This document shows, piece by piece, positions 50,077-63,800 of a stretch of DNA of 64,000 bases. The DNA comes from Promerops cafer. Lineage: Eukaryota; Chordata; Aves; Passeriformes; Nectariniidae. Made by a program: the position numbers and the translations under genes. Within the stretch, counting starts at the first letter, position 1. Every line of letters starts with the position of its first letter. The stretch spans positions 248,001 through 312,000 of the forward strand of contig VZSE01006228.1 in the NCBI GenBank assembly GCA_013398275.1. The letters are read 5' to 3'. The notes beneath the pieces are model-generated. The model did no database searches. It was not told where the DNA came from and saw only the letters and a program-made list of their open reading frames with translations.

Positions 50077-52915
50077 TCTCCTTTCCTCTCTCTGTCTCCT
50101 GCTCTATATTTCTTTTTCTTCTTCTTTTTTCATGCTCTATTTTTGTCTTCCCTCAAAGGTGCGTATGTGGGCAGCCCAGAAGTAACTGTTACAGCTCACC
50201 CATAAAATTCTTATGCATCTTCATTATATTTCTCAGATCTTTCTTTTCTCTTGTTGCAAGTGAAAGGTTTGTGTTTCAAAAGTTAATTTTAGAAGAAAAG
50301 ACTGAGTTACAAGAAACATATTGATTATACCACGGTGTGTGATCTTGGATTATAACCTGTTGATACTGATTATTGCTGTGAGCCTGAAGTTTGGCCAACA
50401 CAACTGTACAGAAAGTTTGGACCCTGAAGTTTCCATAGGACATACCTAAACCTATTTCCCTTCCTACAAATTCAAAGTTAGTTTGCTAATGACTGATTTA
50501 AAACACCAGAAAAATTACTGGTATGTAGAAATATATTAGATGAGAAGGAACAAGAAGATTAAAGTATTAATGGTGAAGGTCAGGGAAAGGAAGTTATTCC
50601 AAATAACAAACAAATATGGTGGTTTTATTTTGGGAATATGGGAAAATGGGCCTGTGGGAAGGAAGGAGTCTGAAAGGAGTCTAGAAGACAATGGAGTTGA
50701 ATTTAAATTGAATTTAAGTGCTCCAGGGAGGTAGCAGAAGAGCCTCACTGAGCAGCTGCCACAGAATCAGTAGAAACTGAATTCCTACAACTCTTCTTGG
50801 GAAAGCTGGATTTTCAAGGAGGGAAACCTATCCTTTACCGGTCATTTCTCCCGCTGGCCTCCCCACTCCCAGGAGTAGCTCTGGATATCAAGTATGGTAT
50901 GATATTGAAGCACGTAGAGGTCCAGGGATGAGTCGTCAGTGAAGTCTATCTAGCATTCATTAACTTCCACTAACTTTGCTAATTCTATCTTCAGCAGAAC
51001 CTCTGAAACGAGTACTGTATTGGGCAGGGCCTAAACAAAACCCTTGCTTATTCTGGTGCAAATCAGCACAAGTCGAATTTTACTGATTTTTATGAGATTT
51101 GAGACTCTGCCTAGGACTCATTTTCTTCAAGGGAAAACCCAAAACTAACTGTCCATAAGGACCTAGCAGTGGGGAAAAGGGGGGTTGGTTGTTTTTTTGG
51201 TTGGGTTTTTGTAAAAATTAGGCAGAAAGAACCAAAACAAAGTATGCAGCTCAGTTCATTTGGGGTGGGATAAGAGCAATAGACAAGACTGATGCCTCAC
51301 AACAACATACCAGCTTGGACAGTACTTAGTACATAGCATTCTTCAAATATTGAAACAGAACAGTGTTTAGAACCTGAGTTTGCTCAAAAACACTGGAATG
51401 AGAAAAATACTAAAAGAAAATAGTTGGCTACCACTTCCATGGCTTCTGTTTCCTTGGAGTTGGGAGAAAATATGTTACTAGAAGCAGTAATTAGTGAAAT
51501 TATAGAAAGGGACAAACTGAGGTCTAGGTTAGTTAGACGTACCTATTGCCTGCCAGCTGTAAGAAAAAAAGGCACACTTTTCTGATTTTTTTTTTTTCTT
51601 TTTTTTTTTCAAAAAGTACCCTGTGGCTTTACTGAAGAACTAGAAAACCCCCTCACGTTGGCATATCCATGGTGTTTGGGGCTCCATGTTTTTTCCCATG
51701 TGTCTGACTTTGACTTTTGGCCATGTAATCAAATCTTGTAAACCTAAAAAAAACCCCAAACAAAAACCTAAAGATCTACAGGCAAACAAAATGTAGTACC
51801 AAATAATATTTGAGGCTGATGTGGTAGAAGAAAATGGATCAACAATTTGTGAATTATAGCTTTGACATTAATGGAGGAAAATGCTGTAACACACTTCACA
51901 CCCTCAAATATTTGCTGTTTTCCTGTCTTTGCATGGGGCCAAGTTCTTCAGCTCCTGTATGTGCCTACTCATTATAGTTCAACAACATCAAATGCCAGTG
52001 TAGAATGACATTGACCAGTTCCCTTTTAAGTATCTTTACATGGAAGTGAGAATATTTGCACATTAACTGAAGGCTAATCATTGAACTTCCTTAGTGAAAG
52101 AGAAAACTTCGGTCACATTTTCCTTTTTTGACTTTTTTTTTCTTTTTCTTTTTTTGGTGGGGAGGGGGATGGGAGGGAGATTAAAAACATTTGATTTGGC
52201 CTGAAGTAAAAGTGCATACTTCACACATATTTCTAACCAACCCCCAAAAACAGTCTCTGGCTTTGAACGTGTTGAACAGGAAGCCATTTAGTGTTGGAAT
52301 GCTTGCTTTGCTGGTCCAAAAAACACACGTACTTATTACTCCTGGGCTATCTAAAAAGTCTGAGGGTGAAAAAGTTTAATTTATATGTAGAAACTTGTTT
52401 CCTGTTTTGTTTTTTCCCCTTGTGTGCCAAGTCTGTTTTTTAAGCTCTGTGATAGGAAACACATTTCCCTTTTTCTCCCTTTCGTCTCACTCTATTTACC
52501 CAGCTGTATAATTCACTTCAATTTATAGCTCATACTCTTACCTGGCTTAAAGTCCAAAGACACAGTCAGAGAGAGGAAAAGATGGATGTTGTGTTTTCAT
52601 GGTTACTGAGGAAAGGGAAGAATCTGGGTGGATGTGAAGCTGCCTTTATATCAATATCAAGGGAGCGGTGGTGAGAGACTTCTCTTTCAGGATGTGCCAC
52701 AGTATATGTTGGAGAAAGGTGAGGAAGAGGGCACAAGGAAAGCTGTGCCAGTGTAGAGTGTCCCATGATTATTGAATCAAGTTATGCATGTTTTAAGTCT
52801 CCTTACTTTCTCTGAATGAGATACCCATCTCAGCAACTTTGCTCACTTTGGAACTACTTACATGTAGAAGCATGAGCAGCTAAAAATAAAATTAAGTGAA
52901 ACAAAACAAAACAAT
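50077..52915. other. Non-coding DNA, no gene seen
   Basis: No gene was recognised. Simple-sequence patches are a G/T-rich stretch at 51178-51212, a T-rich run at 51586-51609, and a T-run-to-G-run transition at 52131-52168. Confidence 0.65.
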
Positions 52916-52969
52916 ATAATAATAAGAATACTATTAATAATAATAGTAGTAATAGCGGTAGTAGTAGTG
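52916..52969. repeat. (ATA)n / (GTA)n trinucleotide tract
   Basis: Interrupted AATAAT units grade into TAGTAGTAG units. It is an imperfect trinucleotide array. Confidence 0.85.
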
Positions 52970-55900
52970 AAAAGACCAAAAGACCCATTCACAGATTTTG
53001 GGTGTGCCTAATACACTTAAGTATTTATGCATGAACTCTGCTAAGGAATTAGTTGCCCAAAGAGGAAGAAAAACCTTCCTGAACAAAAGCCGTAAGATCC
53101 TATAATAAAATTTTGCATATAAACTAAGATTTCTTCAATTAAAACAAAACTGGGGAGTGCCTGTAGAACTGTTTTTTATTATCATTTATTTGGGGTCATT
53201 GTTCCGACAAGACTTTTAGTAAATGGAGTGTTTTTGTGGAGGTAAAATGATCGCTAACAAAATCCATTGTGCTTGTAACTATAAATGTCTATCACAGCTA
53301 AAGAGAACTGCCAGACACAATACTTTATTTAGTTTACTATTTAAATTTGTAAGACTATAACAGCCTATGGAACCGTTTGAGGCTTTTTTTGTTTTTCCTG
53401 TCCCAGCATTTCAATATTGCCCAGTATGACAAACAAACAAAAACAAACTTTCCAAGCAAGTAAGCAGAGAAATGCACCAAGAAGAAATCTGATGTGATTC
53501 CCCTTGTGTGCTCTCCTGGGTATGAAGTGATGTAAAAAAACTATTCCTCTCTTTTGCATTGCTTTTCCTATGGAGGTCAAGTGCTGTATGTTAATAGCCT
53601 CAAATTAAAGTTTAGTGTAAATGCACACTATTTCTTCTGTATCTGCAACAGATCCTTCACTTCCTTATACCTCTATTGCTAAGAAAGAAGTCAGTAAAAC
53701 AGTGAGTGCACCCCCCAAACCTGCCCAAACCAATCCCCTTTCTTTCAAGACTACGTGGCTGAGGCAGCCCGGCTGCCGAGCAGCATTACCTGCAGAGGAA
53801 CGTGCTCTGAACTTGCAGTGAGCTCTCACGGGCCGCCACACCGCTTCGCCTCCGCATGGGTTGCTAGAAGGCCATGCACGGCACTGATGAGATTTCACAT
53901 TTCTGCCAATATTCCTGGCCACACTGTCTGCCACACCACAGCTGGTGCTGAAGCAGGCTTGCCAAATCTCTCTGGGAAGCAGAAATTCTTGAAAAAGACC
54001 ATCACATTTGTAGCACATTTTCCATTTTCACATAGGTTGCTTCCTACAGTTGGTGGCATATCCCAGATGGTGGCATATGTGCTGGACACAGCAGGTCTAA
54101 AGTTCAAGATCCTTCATCTCTCTGGTCCATGTCTTTTCCTGAAGAGAAGGTTCAACAACAGAAAGAATAATTGTTCCTCATTTCTGCCAGAATGGCACAG
54201 TTCTTCCTTCAGTGTCTCTGAAGCAAAGCCTCATGCTGGCTCGAGGAACTGTTTTGCTTCTTCTCTCTCCAAGGATCTGGGATATGGGAAGGAAGGAGGG
54301 CTGAGCCTCCAGTGCACATCACCCTGGTCAAGGAGACAAGATGCTACATTTAACGCTCAATGTTCAGATGCCAAATGTTCTGCAAGGGACTCACCCAACT
54401 GCTGGACAGCAAAATAAAGAAAGCCTTCCTTGGTCTGTCAGAATACTTGCAAAACAAAGTTAAATTACGACTTTTTCTGACTTAATAATATAAAAATGAG
54501 GCACTTAGTGCACCATTTCAAAGGCTGGCTGCTAACCACCAGCAATAAATATATTTCAGTGGTAACTGAATGCAGGAATTATGGTAGAGCAAAATCTCTA
54601 TTTGGGGCCTCGTTGAGGCATATTACAATGAAGAATTGGCACAAGTAGAATGAGCTTCTTTTATCCAACTGGTGTGCTTCTCATCCATCATCCCTTTTAT
54701 TGTCTGAATAGATTGTAAATATTTTTTTCTCCTAAGATCTTACTAATTCCTCTGAGGGTCCTTTAAAATTCCTCTGTTTCTTCCCTGGTTTAGGAGCTCT
54801 CAATTTTATCTCTGTAGCAATAGCTACAGCCACACTACTACAGACTTCCCCTCAGGGAGCAATCCTACACCAGGTGGCACAGAGTGACTCGAATCCATAC
54901 TGCTCAGGGCTATGCTGTGGAGTACCTCATCTGGAGCACCTCCTCTGGAGTCCACAGGAAGCCCCCACGGCCTAAGACAAAATTATTGTATGTTGTGACC
55001 TTTCAGAACATTTCAGCCTGCTGCAGTGTTTTTATAGCATGATGTGTAAGTAATGCACACCATGGAACGTGTTATGAGTTAGTCAGAGGGTAGTCAAGAG
55101 AACGAATTTGCTAGAATTACATAGAAAAACTGCAAAGAGCTGAACAAGCTGAACTAGTACTTTCTGAAAATAAATTAACCCCAAAATAATTAGTGGATTT
55201 CATCTCAGGGAAGACTTGATTTCTTCCAAAGGGGAGCTCAAACCTTCGGTTTCCATGGAAGAAAATGAATAGAGGTCAGAGTATGAAAACAGGCTTAGCA
55301 CCTGAATTACAGTGTAGACATATCCATAGCCTCTGGCATTTCTAACAGCTAGCTTCTCAACTCCTCTTCCTAATTAGCCGTAGGTGGTTCTGCAAATGAC
55401 AACTGAGTACATCCCTGTCTGCTGAAAGGCTCTGCATGATTTCTGAAAGTTTCTAAAAGGTTGGATGGTTCAGAATGTTCTCCTTACCAACACAAAAATG
55501 AAAACTAATGGGATTTTTTCATAACTTTTTTCCATAGCCTTAAAAAAACAGCCGATCAGAATTTGGTGTGACAATGACCACCTTCCATCAGTTTTTGTTT
55601 CATCCCAGTAGGTCATTCCAATCTTGGTCACTACTGTGCAAGCAAGTCTAGGTACCTGTTTTGGTGAGAGGGAGTTGAGAGTCCAGGAGCAGTGTTCTGA
55701 CAGGCCTTCAGCTGTCTCTCCCACTCTTGGCCTGATACTTTCAAAATTTCAAGTGCCTGACTCTATTCTCAGCAAAATTGGTAGTAACTGTCCCACTGAT
55801 TTCCACATTTTCTTGATCTGTGTCAAAGCACACACTTCATAAAAAGGCTACTGTTGGGTTGTGAAAAAAATTATTTAAAGAAACAGTACCCAGAAAGAGG

Positions 55901-58900
55901 TTTCTGGAGATCCCTTAAATCAGCCTTGTGAAAGATGTATTAAAACTTGAAGGTAAGTTTTCCCTGACTGCACTGCAAGTGGAAGAAGGCAGCCAGACAG
56001 GGCTTTTGGAAATCACTTATCAGCAGCTCAGGTGTAAAGCCTAAACACATACTCAGGAGTAGGCATTTGCTGATAAAGCCTTGAGAACTAAAATTTTTAT
56101 TTAATGGTCATGAGTTTTCCCTGCCGATATTAGAAAACTTACCGATAAGGATGTAAAAAATCCTGGCAAACACTTTGCAAATTTCTAGGCCAAATGGTTC
56201 AAGCTAAGTAGAGACCTCACCATCTTCTCTATTCTGCTGGTACTAGCCTAAGAAATGGTGCCTTTATACCCATTTTTATGAAAGTCTGCAAATGTAGCAA
56301 TGCATAAACATTGCTGTCAAATCGGTGAATCCTGGCACATAGCCTGCCACTTCCAGAATCTACATCTTGTATCTAACCAACCTGAGCAGTAGTGGTCCAC
56401 TGAAAAACAAAATACACCTTTCCAAAGCCTTTCCAGAAGGCCTTCCTTCAAGCCTAATACCAGCAGGAAAAAAAGAAGAATGTTCTTATTCTGCATAGCT
56501 CTCAGTGACTGGAAGACTTCTTCAGCCTTATATATACCGTATAAAGAAACATACAGTTTATATTTCCTTTTTTGAGTTAGGCAGAAATGGAATGCCTGAA
56601 TTCTACTGGTACTTCATGAAAATCATATGCAATTTTTCAATTGTATTGTATTATTTCCCGCCAACATTGTGGGAAGTGTAAGCAAATTTATAAATTTAAG
56701 CATTCCAGGTCATTCACTTCAACTTTTTCAAATCCCAGAGCAAACCTTATTGATTCTACTAAAATTATCTAAACTTTTCAAATCTTCCTTTATCTGTATG
56801 TTTGGAGATTCCATCACCAGTGTATTTAAAAAAAAAATTATACCATTACCATAAATATATTAGGATGTATACAGGAAAAAGTAATTGACTTTTGTTAATC
56901 CTCTGTCCATGGAGATGAGCCTAATGTAACTTTTTGCATTACCCCTTCATCAGTTGTAATTTACTTTGAAGATTAGAAAGAGAAACATTTACATTTTATA
57001 GGTAGTAGATTCTGAGGGAAAGAAAGTGTCTTTTGCATTGAATCCAAAGAACTAAGAGACATGTCCATTAATTTTGGGTAAACTGACAAAAAATAATCCT
57101 GAGGAAACTTAAGAACCAAAATATGTAATTCCCTCTGCCTCCTCAAACACTTGAGGTTGATAGTTTTCAACTTCAATCTATCAAGAGTCATCTTTCTACT
57201 ATATATGATAATGAGGTCACATTTTTAGTGAAGATTTTATGTTTTGGGTGAGTGAGCAAGAATACATATATTCATGTGGACAATTTCCTACCTGTAGTGT
57301 TAGCCTGTGTTTCTGTCTGAAAGGCTTTATTTTATAAATAATTTTATCTCTAGAAAATGTTATCTGAGTGTTTTTGTGCCTTTCTAGCACCTAACCCACT
57401 CTCTTAAGAAATGCTAGTTGTGAATCCAGGAAGCCAGTTCCTTTCTGTGAAACCTTTGACTGCTTCTTGTTAGTAGTATTTTGGGAAATGGAACTCGATA
57501 AACATTTTCATTTTCTCTGTGTTTTGCATGTTTATACATATCTGCAAATATGTGTATATCAAGGACTTCATTGTTTATTAAGGAAAAAAAATCAACCAAT
57601 CCATGTATTAATTATCTTGTTTATTCCTACTCCTTTTTGACTTGTGATCCTGGTGGGACTTGGGTTTCTTTACAGTTTTATTTATAGATTATGTAAACAT
57701 TACAATTTTCATTGTATTTGCACCAACTCTGCAGAAGTCCCGTAAGTCCCAAAATAAATAGTTTTCTGTGTGTTGTCAAAGCACCATTTAAAGCTAGGCT
57801 GGCTTTTAAAAGTGGTTCACATTTACTGTCTCTCAGTGACTTCCCATCACTTTTCCTCAGTTTAAAAGCAAAAGGTGGTTTTAGCTGTCAGGTCATTGAG
57901 TTGTTTCTTGGTTTGAAAATAAGGTGGAGTCCATCCTGGCTCATGTATCATCACCTCTAAACCAGTCCTAGTTGCAGTAAGACATTAATATAGAGAACTG
58001 GGGAGATCTTGAGAAGCCCAAATAGCAGGAAAGCACCACAAGGTGACAATCATTTATAACAACGAGGTAAGTTAGTTGTGGCTGGGTAAGCAGTAGTACA
58101 CAGGGATAAGATGCTAGCTTCTACTTATCGGCCATACTCATAACCCATGAGATTGAAAGAAAAACAATATTTAATGATATTTTTACCCATAAATGCATTA
58201 AATGTTTTTAAGACAGAAGGAGAAAAAAAAACAAGGCCTCTATGAGCATTTTCAGAGAAACACTTCAGTAGACAGAACTCAGTCTATCCATAAACACATT
58301 GGTCTGAGAGAAGGGCTCCTCTCCTTCCCCATGGGTATCTACTACTATACAAGTAGTTATCCTTCATAACACAGTTGACCATTATTTTCCATTCACTAAT
58401 ACATATTCCATTAGGCATCATTTTATTTGTCGTTGCTCATCTAAGAGGTCTGCCTTTTAATATCTTGAGATTTCCTGACCAATGCTGAGGTGAGGAAGGG
58501 CAAAGTAGTTGAAGGAAAATTAAAGGTCTTTGCTTATTCTTAAGAGTCAGTACTGCCTAAAGCTTGCCTCGCTTCCTGAAATGTTAGATTGGTCTTTTTT
58601 TACAAATTTTTGGATTTCTGCTCTTCCAGGTCTGGGTTAGACAGGGAAATAAATGCCAATATTACAAAATAAAAGCTAAAACTGTGGTAGCAGCAACTGG
58701 GATCAGAAATATTGGAAATCTGTCCTAGACGTCTTATATTCAAATTGCATCCTCTCCAATTTTGAAGTATCAAGACATTTGACTCATTTAGATAAGGTCT
58801 GAATAAGAGGCTGGGCTCTCCAGCATGTGTCTGAAGCTAAACTGAGATTCCTAACTTTGGGACAAAAATATTTGGCCACTAGTTCAATTTAAATATTATA

Positions 58901-61220
58901 GGAAGAGTATTCTAAAAGCTCCAGTAGCCTTCTGCTGTACAAAACATTGATTATTTGAAATCTCATCATCAGTCAACTTTGTGCTAAATGGTGAAATAGA
59001 ACATGAATGTGAAAAAAGAATCTCATTAACTAGGCCCCTGTACCTACTCTGGGAGCAGCTCCTGAAATCTAGGGAGTACATTAGGGGGAAAATATCTGCT
59101 CAGAGCATAAGGGTATGATGCTTAGCTAGGAGTCTTCCTCGTGACCTTGCTGAATTTTGGATCAGCCCTAATATGTCAGGTTATGTGTACTTTGGAAAAG
59201 GAATGCTATATAAATGCATGTGTACACTGTGCCTTAGAATCTGCAAAAGTACAGATCAAAAATATGAGACAAATGTGACGGTAATTGAGTCATATGAAAT
59301 GAATGTATTTTCCAGCTGCAGTTAAGAGGTGTTAAGCAAATGGTGGTTACATATTTTCATCTTTCTGACAGGGAAATGAAAGTATTTTATAGCTGTTGGA
59401 AAACAATCTTTATAAACCACATTGTCAAAGTACGAGCAATAAGTTTTTACTTTAATTTTCCCAACATTCTGTCTTTTCACAGTAACATCATAATGGTTCT
59501 TTGGGGTGGGGAAGGAAAAGGGTTTAGACTGTTCAGCTAATAATGATAGCTTAGATATCTATAATTATAGATACAGAATGCAGTTCCTATGTTAACTTAC
59601 TTTGTGAAGTCAACAGAAATATCAATACTAAGTTCAAGGAAATAAACTGAAGCCAGAATTTTGAAAATTGGTTTTTATAAATCAATCTCTCTTATTATTT
59701 GCTAGTTCGTGGTTAGTCTAATACAACTCCCTATTGCTACTGTTGTTTCAAACATCAGCTTTCAAGAACTTATACCCTATTAGTTAAAATTGTGCCAAAT
59801 TGAAGTTTTGTATATGGTGTGTTTTCCTCAAGATGAATGTCTCTGAAATGTTTCAGCCAATTCTATAGGGATATTCCTGGAAATGTGTAAGAAAATAGAG
59901 ATTCAGTGCTTCGTTTTCCTGACCAGGCTCATTTCACAACGTGGTCATCTTCTAGCTGGAAGTGACTATAACTGCCCAACTCAGTGCTGTGGGCATGTGC
60001 TAAGCACACTAAGCTATCGCTTCAAATATCACTTCCTCAGAAGACAGGCACAGATTGCTCAGATGGCAACATGTCTCCATCCTACCTTAGATGACATGTA
60101 ATTCCTTTTTTGCATCTGAGATGTGAATAAAGATGTGCAATAAACAAATACCAAATTGTTTCTTCTTTAGTGAACGGTAGTCAATCTACTCCTCAAATGG
60201 AACAGGACCTCTGTTGCACGACAGCATGTGAATGTAGGCTGCATCAAAATGTGAACTTGACAAGGTACTGAAGTTAAAAAGTGTCTGGATACTTCCTGGC
60301 ATGGCCTCAACTTTGCATCTTTTGCATAATAACAAATTGTCACATTGCTGGTGTTCCTGGGGCGGATGATGTTACCAACTCACCCCCTTGTTTAACCTTC
60401 TTTGTGCTATTTTGCTTTAAATAATTGGAAAGTCTACAGTTACACCACAATTACTCTATAGAACATGAAATGAAAGTAAACAAAGTGAATTGTCAGCGCT
60501 GTGTGTGCTTCCTTTGAATGCAGCGAGGGCAGCAACCTTGCTGTCAGACTGAGTAGAAAGTAGGCAAATTGTCTTTCCCTTGCACTGCTGTAAGTTAGCT
60601 CAACAATTTGACGTTTACTCACAGAGACTGACTGAAATGTGAGGTGCCTGTTGAACACCTGAAGATAACAGCTAGGTCTGATTATCAGTCTGCCTCTGTT
60701 CTGAATAAAAACTTATTAATATCAGCATCAAGTCTGTTGAACAAGCTGCAAAAGGGTTCTAGGACATCTCTCCTCTCATGAACAGCTCTAAGACCTTTGT
60801 TATGACTGTAGGAACTGCAGAAACTGCATCAGGTATAAAAAGACATATTGCATCCATCAGGTCCTGTATTAGTCTGTTACAGTCCACGAATTGCCACTTT
60901 ATAATTGTCAAACAATTTCGATAACTTGAGTCATTTAGAAAGAAAAATATTCCAGAAAATGCTTCTTTCCTTTTCCCCACATACATCAAACTGTACAGAT
61001 GTTAGAGTCGTGTGAATGTCCTGCAAAGACAAGTTGTGTCCAGCATGCAGTGAGTCTCTGACACACCAACATTAGCAGAAAGGTGATCTGGCTGTTGCAT
61101 TTCACTTTTTTGTTGGACTTAAGTTTCAAAAACAGCCCTCGACTCTTTATTTCTTCTCCCAATTAAAGTCTCGCACTAGGAAGATGTGATGACTCACCTA
61201 CTTCTTCCCTTTTGCTGCAG
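52970..61220. other. Non-coding DNA, no convincing gene
   Basis: The longest open frame of the window lies at 53755-54417 (220 codons), but it opens with GTG. The first ATG is at 53887, leaving 176 codons, and the stop overlaps an AATAAA. It has no recognisable domain, and a 117-codon minus-strand frame overlaps it, so this is probably a stop-poor patch of higher G+C. A separate 66-codon ATG frame at 53621-53821 overlaps its start. From 54.4 to 61.2 kb nothing else was recognised. Confidence 0.55.
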
Positions 61221-61339
61221 TAAGATAAAACAGGTTGGCAAGCAGCTGCAGAGCAAGACGAAGTTGATGAGAAGCCCATTCTCCCATCCTATCACAAGCA
61301 GCATCTTGCAACTGCTGTCTCTGCAGACCTTTTCTTCAG
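61221..61339 (+). other. Candidate 119-bp exon-like segment
   Basis: The segment is preceded by 'cttcttcccttttgctgcag', a textbook polypyrimidine tract and acceptor, and is followed by CAG|GTGACT, a usable donor. The ATG-opened frame at 61186-61377 runs through it, but its ATG lies before the acceptor, so a coding exon would need an upstream partner. No known motif is present. It might be a non-coding exon or chance. Confidence 0.13.
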
Positions 61340-63251
61340 GTGACTCAATCTCTCAAATTGACTGTGATCCTGGATAAAGGGCTCATGCCAAATAACCATC
61401 CAGATAATGCTGCAAATTCCAAGCTAATCAGAGAAATTGCCTATTCACTTGAACAACAGTCACAGGCCTGGGAGGCGCCAGTCTCCAACTGCAGTCATGC
61501 CTTGGCTCATTAGTCCTATGTGCCCCCGAAACCAAACTGTCAAAAGGGTGTTGAGTGCACAAAGACTGGGCAGCAGCTGAATTAAATTCCTTCACAGAAC
61601 CAAAAGTAGAACACTTTGAGCCCCGTCTCTGTTGTGAAGAAAAAAATTCCTGGACAAAAAAAAAATGCTTTTCTTGGTATTATTTAATGCGTTTTTCTGT
61701 CTAAAAAGCTAAAGATTTTTGGCCTCAAGGGGTGCTAGCCTGTTACCTTAGAGACTGTTTCTTTTAGAGGCAGTGGAGTGGCAGAGGGCATGCCTTTGTT
61801 GCTTACCTTGGCAACCATGAATTGCTAAATGCTGTTCCCATGAATGCAAGCCTTTCACTGCCATTAGGTCCTGCCCACAGGTATAAACATTCCTTCATGA
61901 AAAGGTCCAGGGGAATGTACACTACCTCGATAAAAATCAAGACGACAAACAAAAGCATATTATATAACACAGCAGTTATATAAAATTAGATTTTAAAACA
62001 AGATGTGTCTTTAATGACATTGATCCTGGATGCGGTCAAATTTCCTGTTCCATTTATATTCCCTACAGTCATACCAAGTGGTGGCAGTGGGGAAGGGAGG
62101 AAAGCGAGAAAGCTCGACAGGATATTCTTGTTTCTGTAATTGCAAAATGGAAGACCACTCTGTCTGTACTCAGAATAAACCCACTGGAGAGTTTCAGAGG
62201 AATAGGATGACTCTGGAAGTCTCCCTCCCTGGCAGTAGGGCAGATAGAGGCAGAAGGAAAGCAGAGGTTGCCGGGGCTGGGCAATGGCACTAGATCCTCT
62301 CTGCTACCAGGAATTCTTTATGGTCTAGCTGGGCAAACACTACAGGCAACATTCTCAACATGTTTACCTGTATAAAGGCCTTGTGCTGCACAAACAAGAG
62401 ATTTGTTGTATTCTTCCTGTAAATGAGTCTGTTGAGTGTGAAGGAATTAAGTTCTAAACTTAATTCTCCCCTCCCTCCCCGCTCCACAGTCTCCATTTTG
62501 TAAACTGATTTTTTAAAAAAACACAAAGATTTTCATTCCATTATCAAGCCAATTCACTTTCTCAGGTCAGTACTTCCAAAAAAACCTTGGCCCACCTGGA
62601 TTTTTAGATTGTAATGTGGTGTATTTAGGAGAACAATGTCTTGGGCAAAGGGATCCACTACAAGATATGCCTCTACCTGTCTGCCAAAGGGGATCCAGAA
62701 AGAAACTCATGGCTTGTGTGGACTGAGAAGCTCAGACTGCAGCAAGGGGACTATGGTCTTGAACTGCTATACAAGAGCAACTTTGCACAATGAGATAGGG
62801 GAAAAATCCTATAGGAGGTTTGTTGGGCCAGGAGAAGACCTCTCTTGCCTTGAGAAAATCCATGTGGTAATGGTGCTTGGCACTTCCCATGTAACCCTCC
62901 CTGAGTGGGCTGGCCTTGCATCCACCATGCCAAGACACCTGGCAGTCAAATAAGCTCTTGAAAGCTGAGCCAAATGCAAGGGCAGACCTTCAGCTGATGG
63001 CCATATAGCTGCACCCAGTTAGCCAGGTGTGCACACAGACAGACAGATGGCTGCCCCTGAAACATTCACATGCACCCAGGAGATGACAGTGGAACAGCAG
63101 CTCTTACGATCATGTGGTAAATCATATTTGTGGTCCAAACCCCTGCAGAACCCCACTAAAACCAGAATGACCAAGCTATCCGTGTGGCCCCTACTTGCAC
63201 AAAGGGGAAGTGCTCATTGCTAAAAAAAATAAAAAATGTCAGCATGGCTCC
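61340..63251. other. Unassigned DNA, G+C-richer towards the right
   Basis: From 62630 to 63200 the sequence is less A+T-rich and holds overlapping 60-105-codon frames on both strands. None resembles a known protein or an LTR that I can name. It could be an unidentified transposable element lying next to the CR1. Confidence 0.5.
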
Positions 63252-63800
63252 GTTCTGGTGAGACTCCACCTGGAGTACTGCATCCAGCTCTGAAGTCTTC
63301 AGCACAGGAAAGACATTGAGCCAAGCCCGGAGGGAGATCATAAAGATGATCAGAGAGCTGGAGTACCTCTCCTATGGAGAGAGTTTGGGCTGCTCAGCCT
63401 GGAGAAGAGAAGGCTCTGGGGAGACCTTGTTGCAGCCTTCCAGTACCTAAAGGGGATCTACAAGAAACATGGGGACAGACTTTTTAGTGGGCCTGTGGTT
63501 ATAGGACAATGGACAATGATTTTAAATTAAAAAAGGGTAGCTTCAGAGTAGATAGAAGGAAGAAATTCTCTTCTGATGAGGGTGGTAAAACACTGATTTC
63601 TGTTCCCACTCATTGTGGGAACCCACAGATTTCCCAGTGAGGTGGTGGTTGCCCCATCCCTGGAAAAATTCAAGGTCAGGCTGGATGGGGCTCTGAGCAA
63701 CATAATCTAGCTGAAATTGTCTCTGCTTATGGCAGGGTGTTTGGAACTAGAAGACCTTTAAAGGTCCCTTCCAACCCAAACTATTTGACAATTCTATAAA
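63252..63800 (+). mobile_element. CR1 retrotransposon, 5'-truncated 3' end
   Basis: About 550 bases match the avian CR1 3' region in order. The pieces are 'gagactccacctggagtact', 'agctctgaagtcttcagcac', 'gatcagagagctggagtacc', 'cagcctggagaagagaaggc', 'ccttccagtacctaaagggg' and 'aaattc...gagggtggtaaaaca'. These are followed by 'aggctggatggggctctgag', 'ggtcccttccaacccaaac' and the terminal 'attctata'. It covers the end of ORF2 and the 3' untranslated region. The 5' end is truncated at about 63252, immediately after an A-rich stretch. It is well preserved compared with the other two CR1 pieces in this window, so probably younger. It cannot encode a functional protein. Confidence 0.95.

Noticed and set aside
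53755..53900. CpG island or promoter
   Set aside because: Only a handful of CpG dinucleotides in a short stretch, well below what a CpG island requires.
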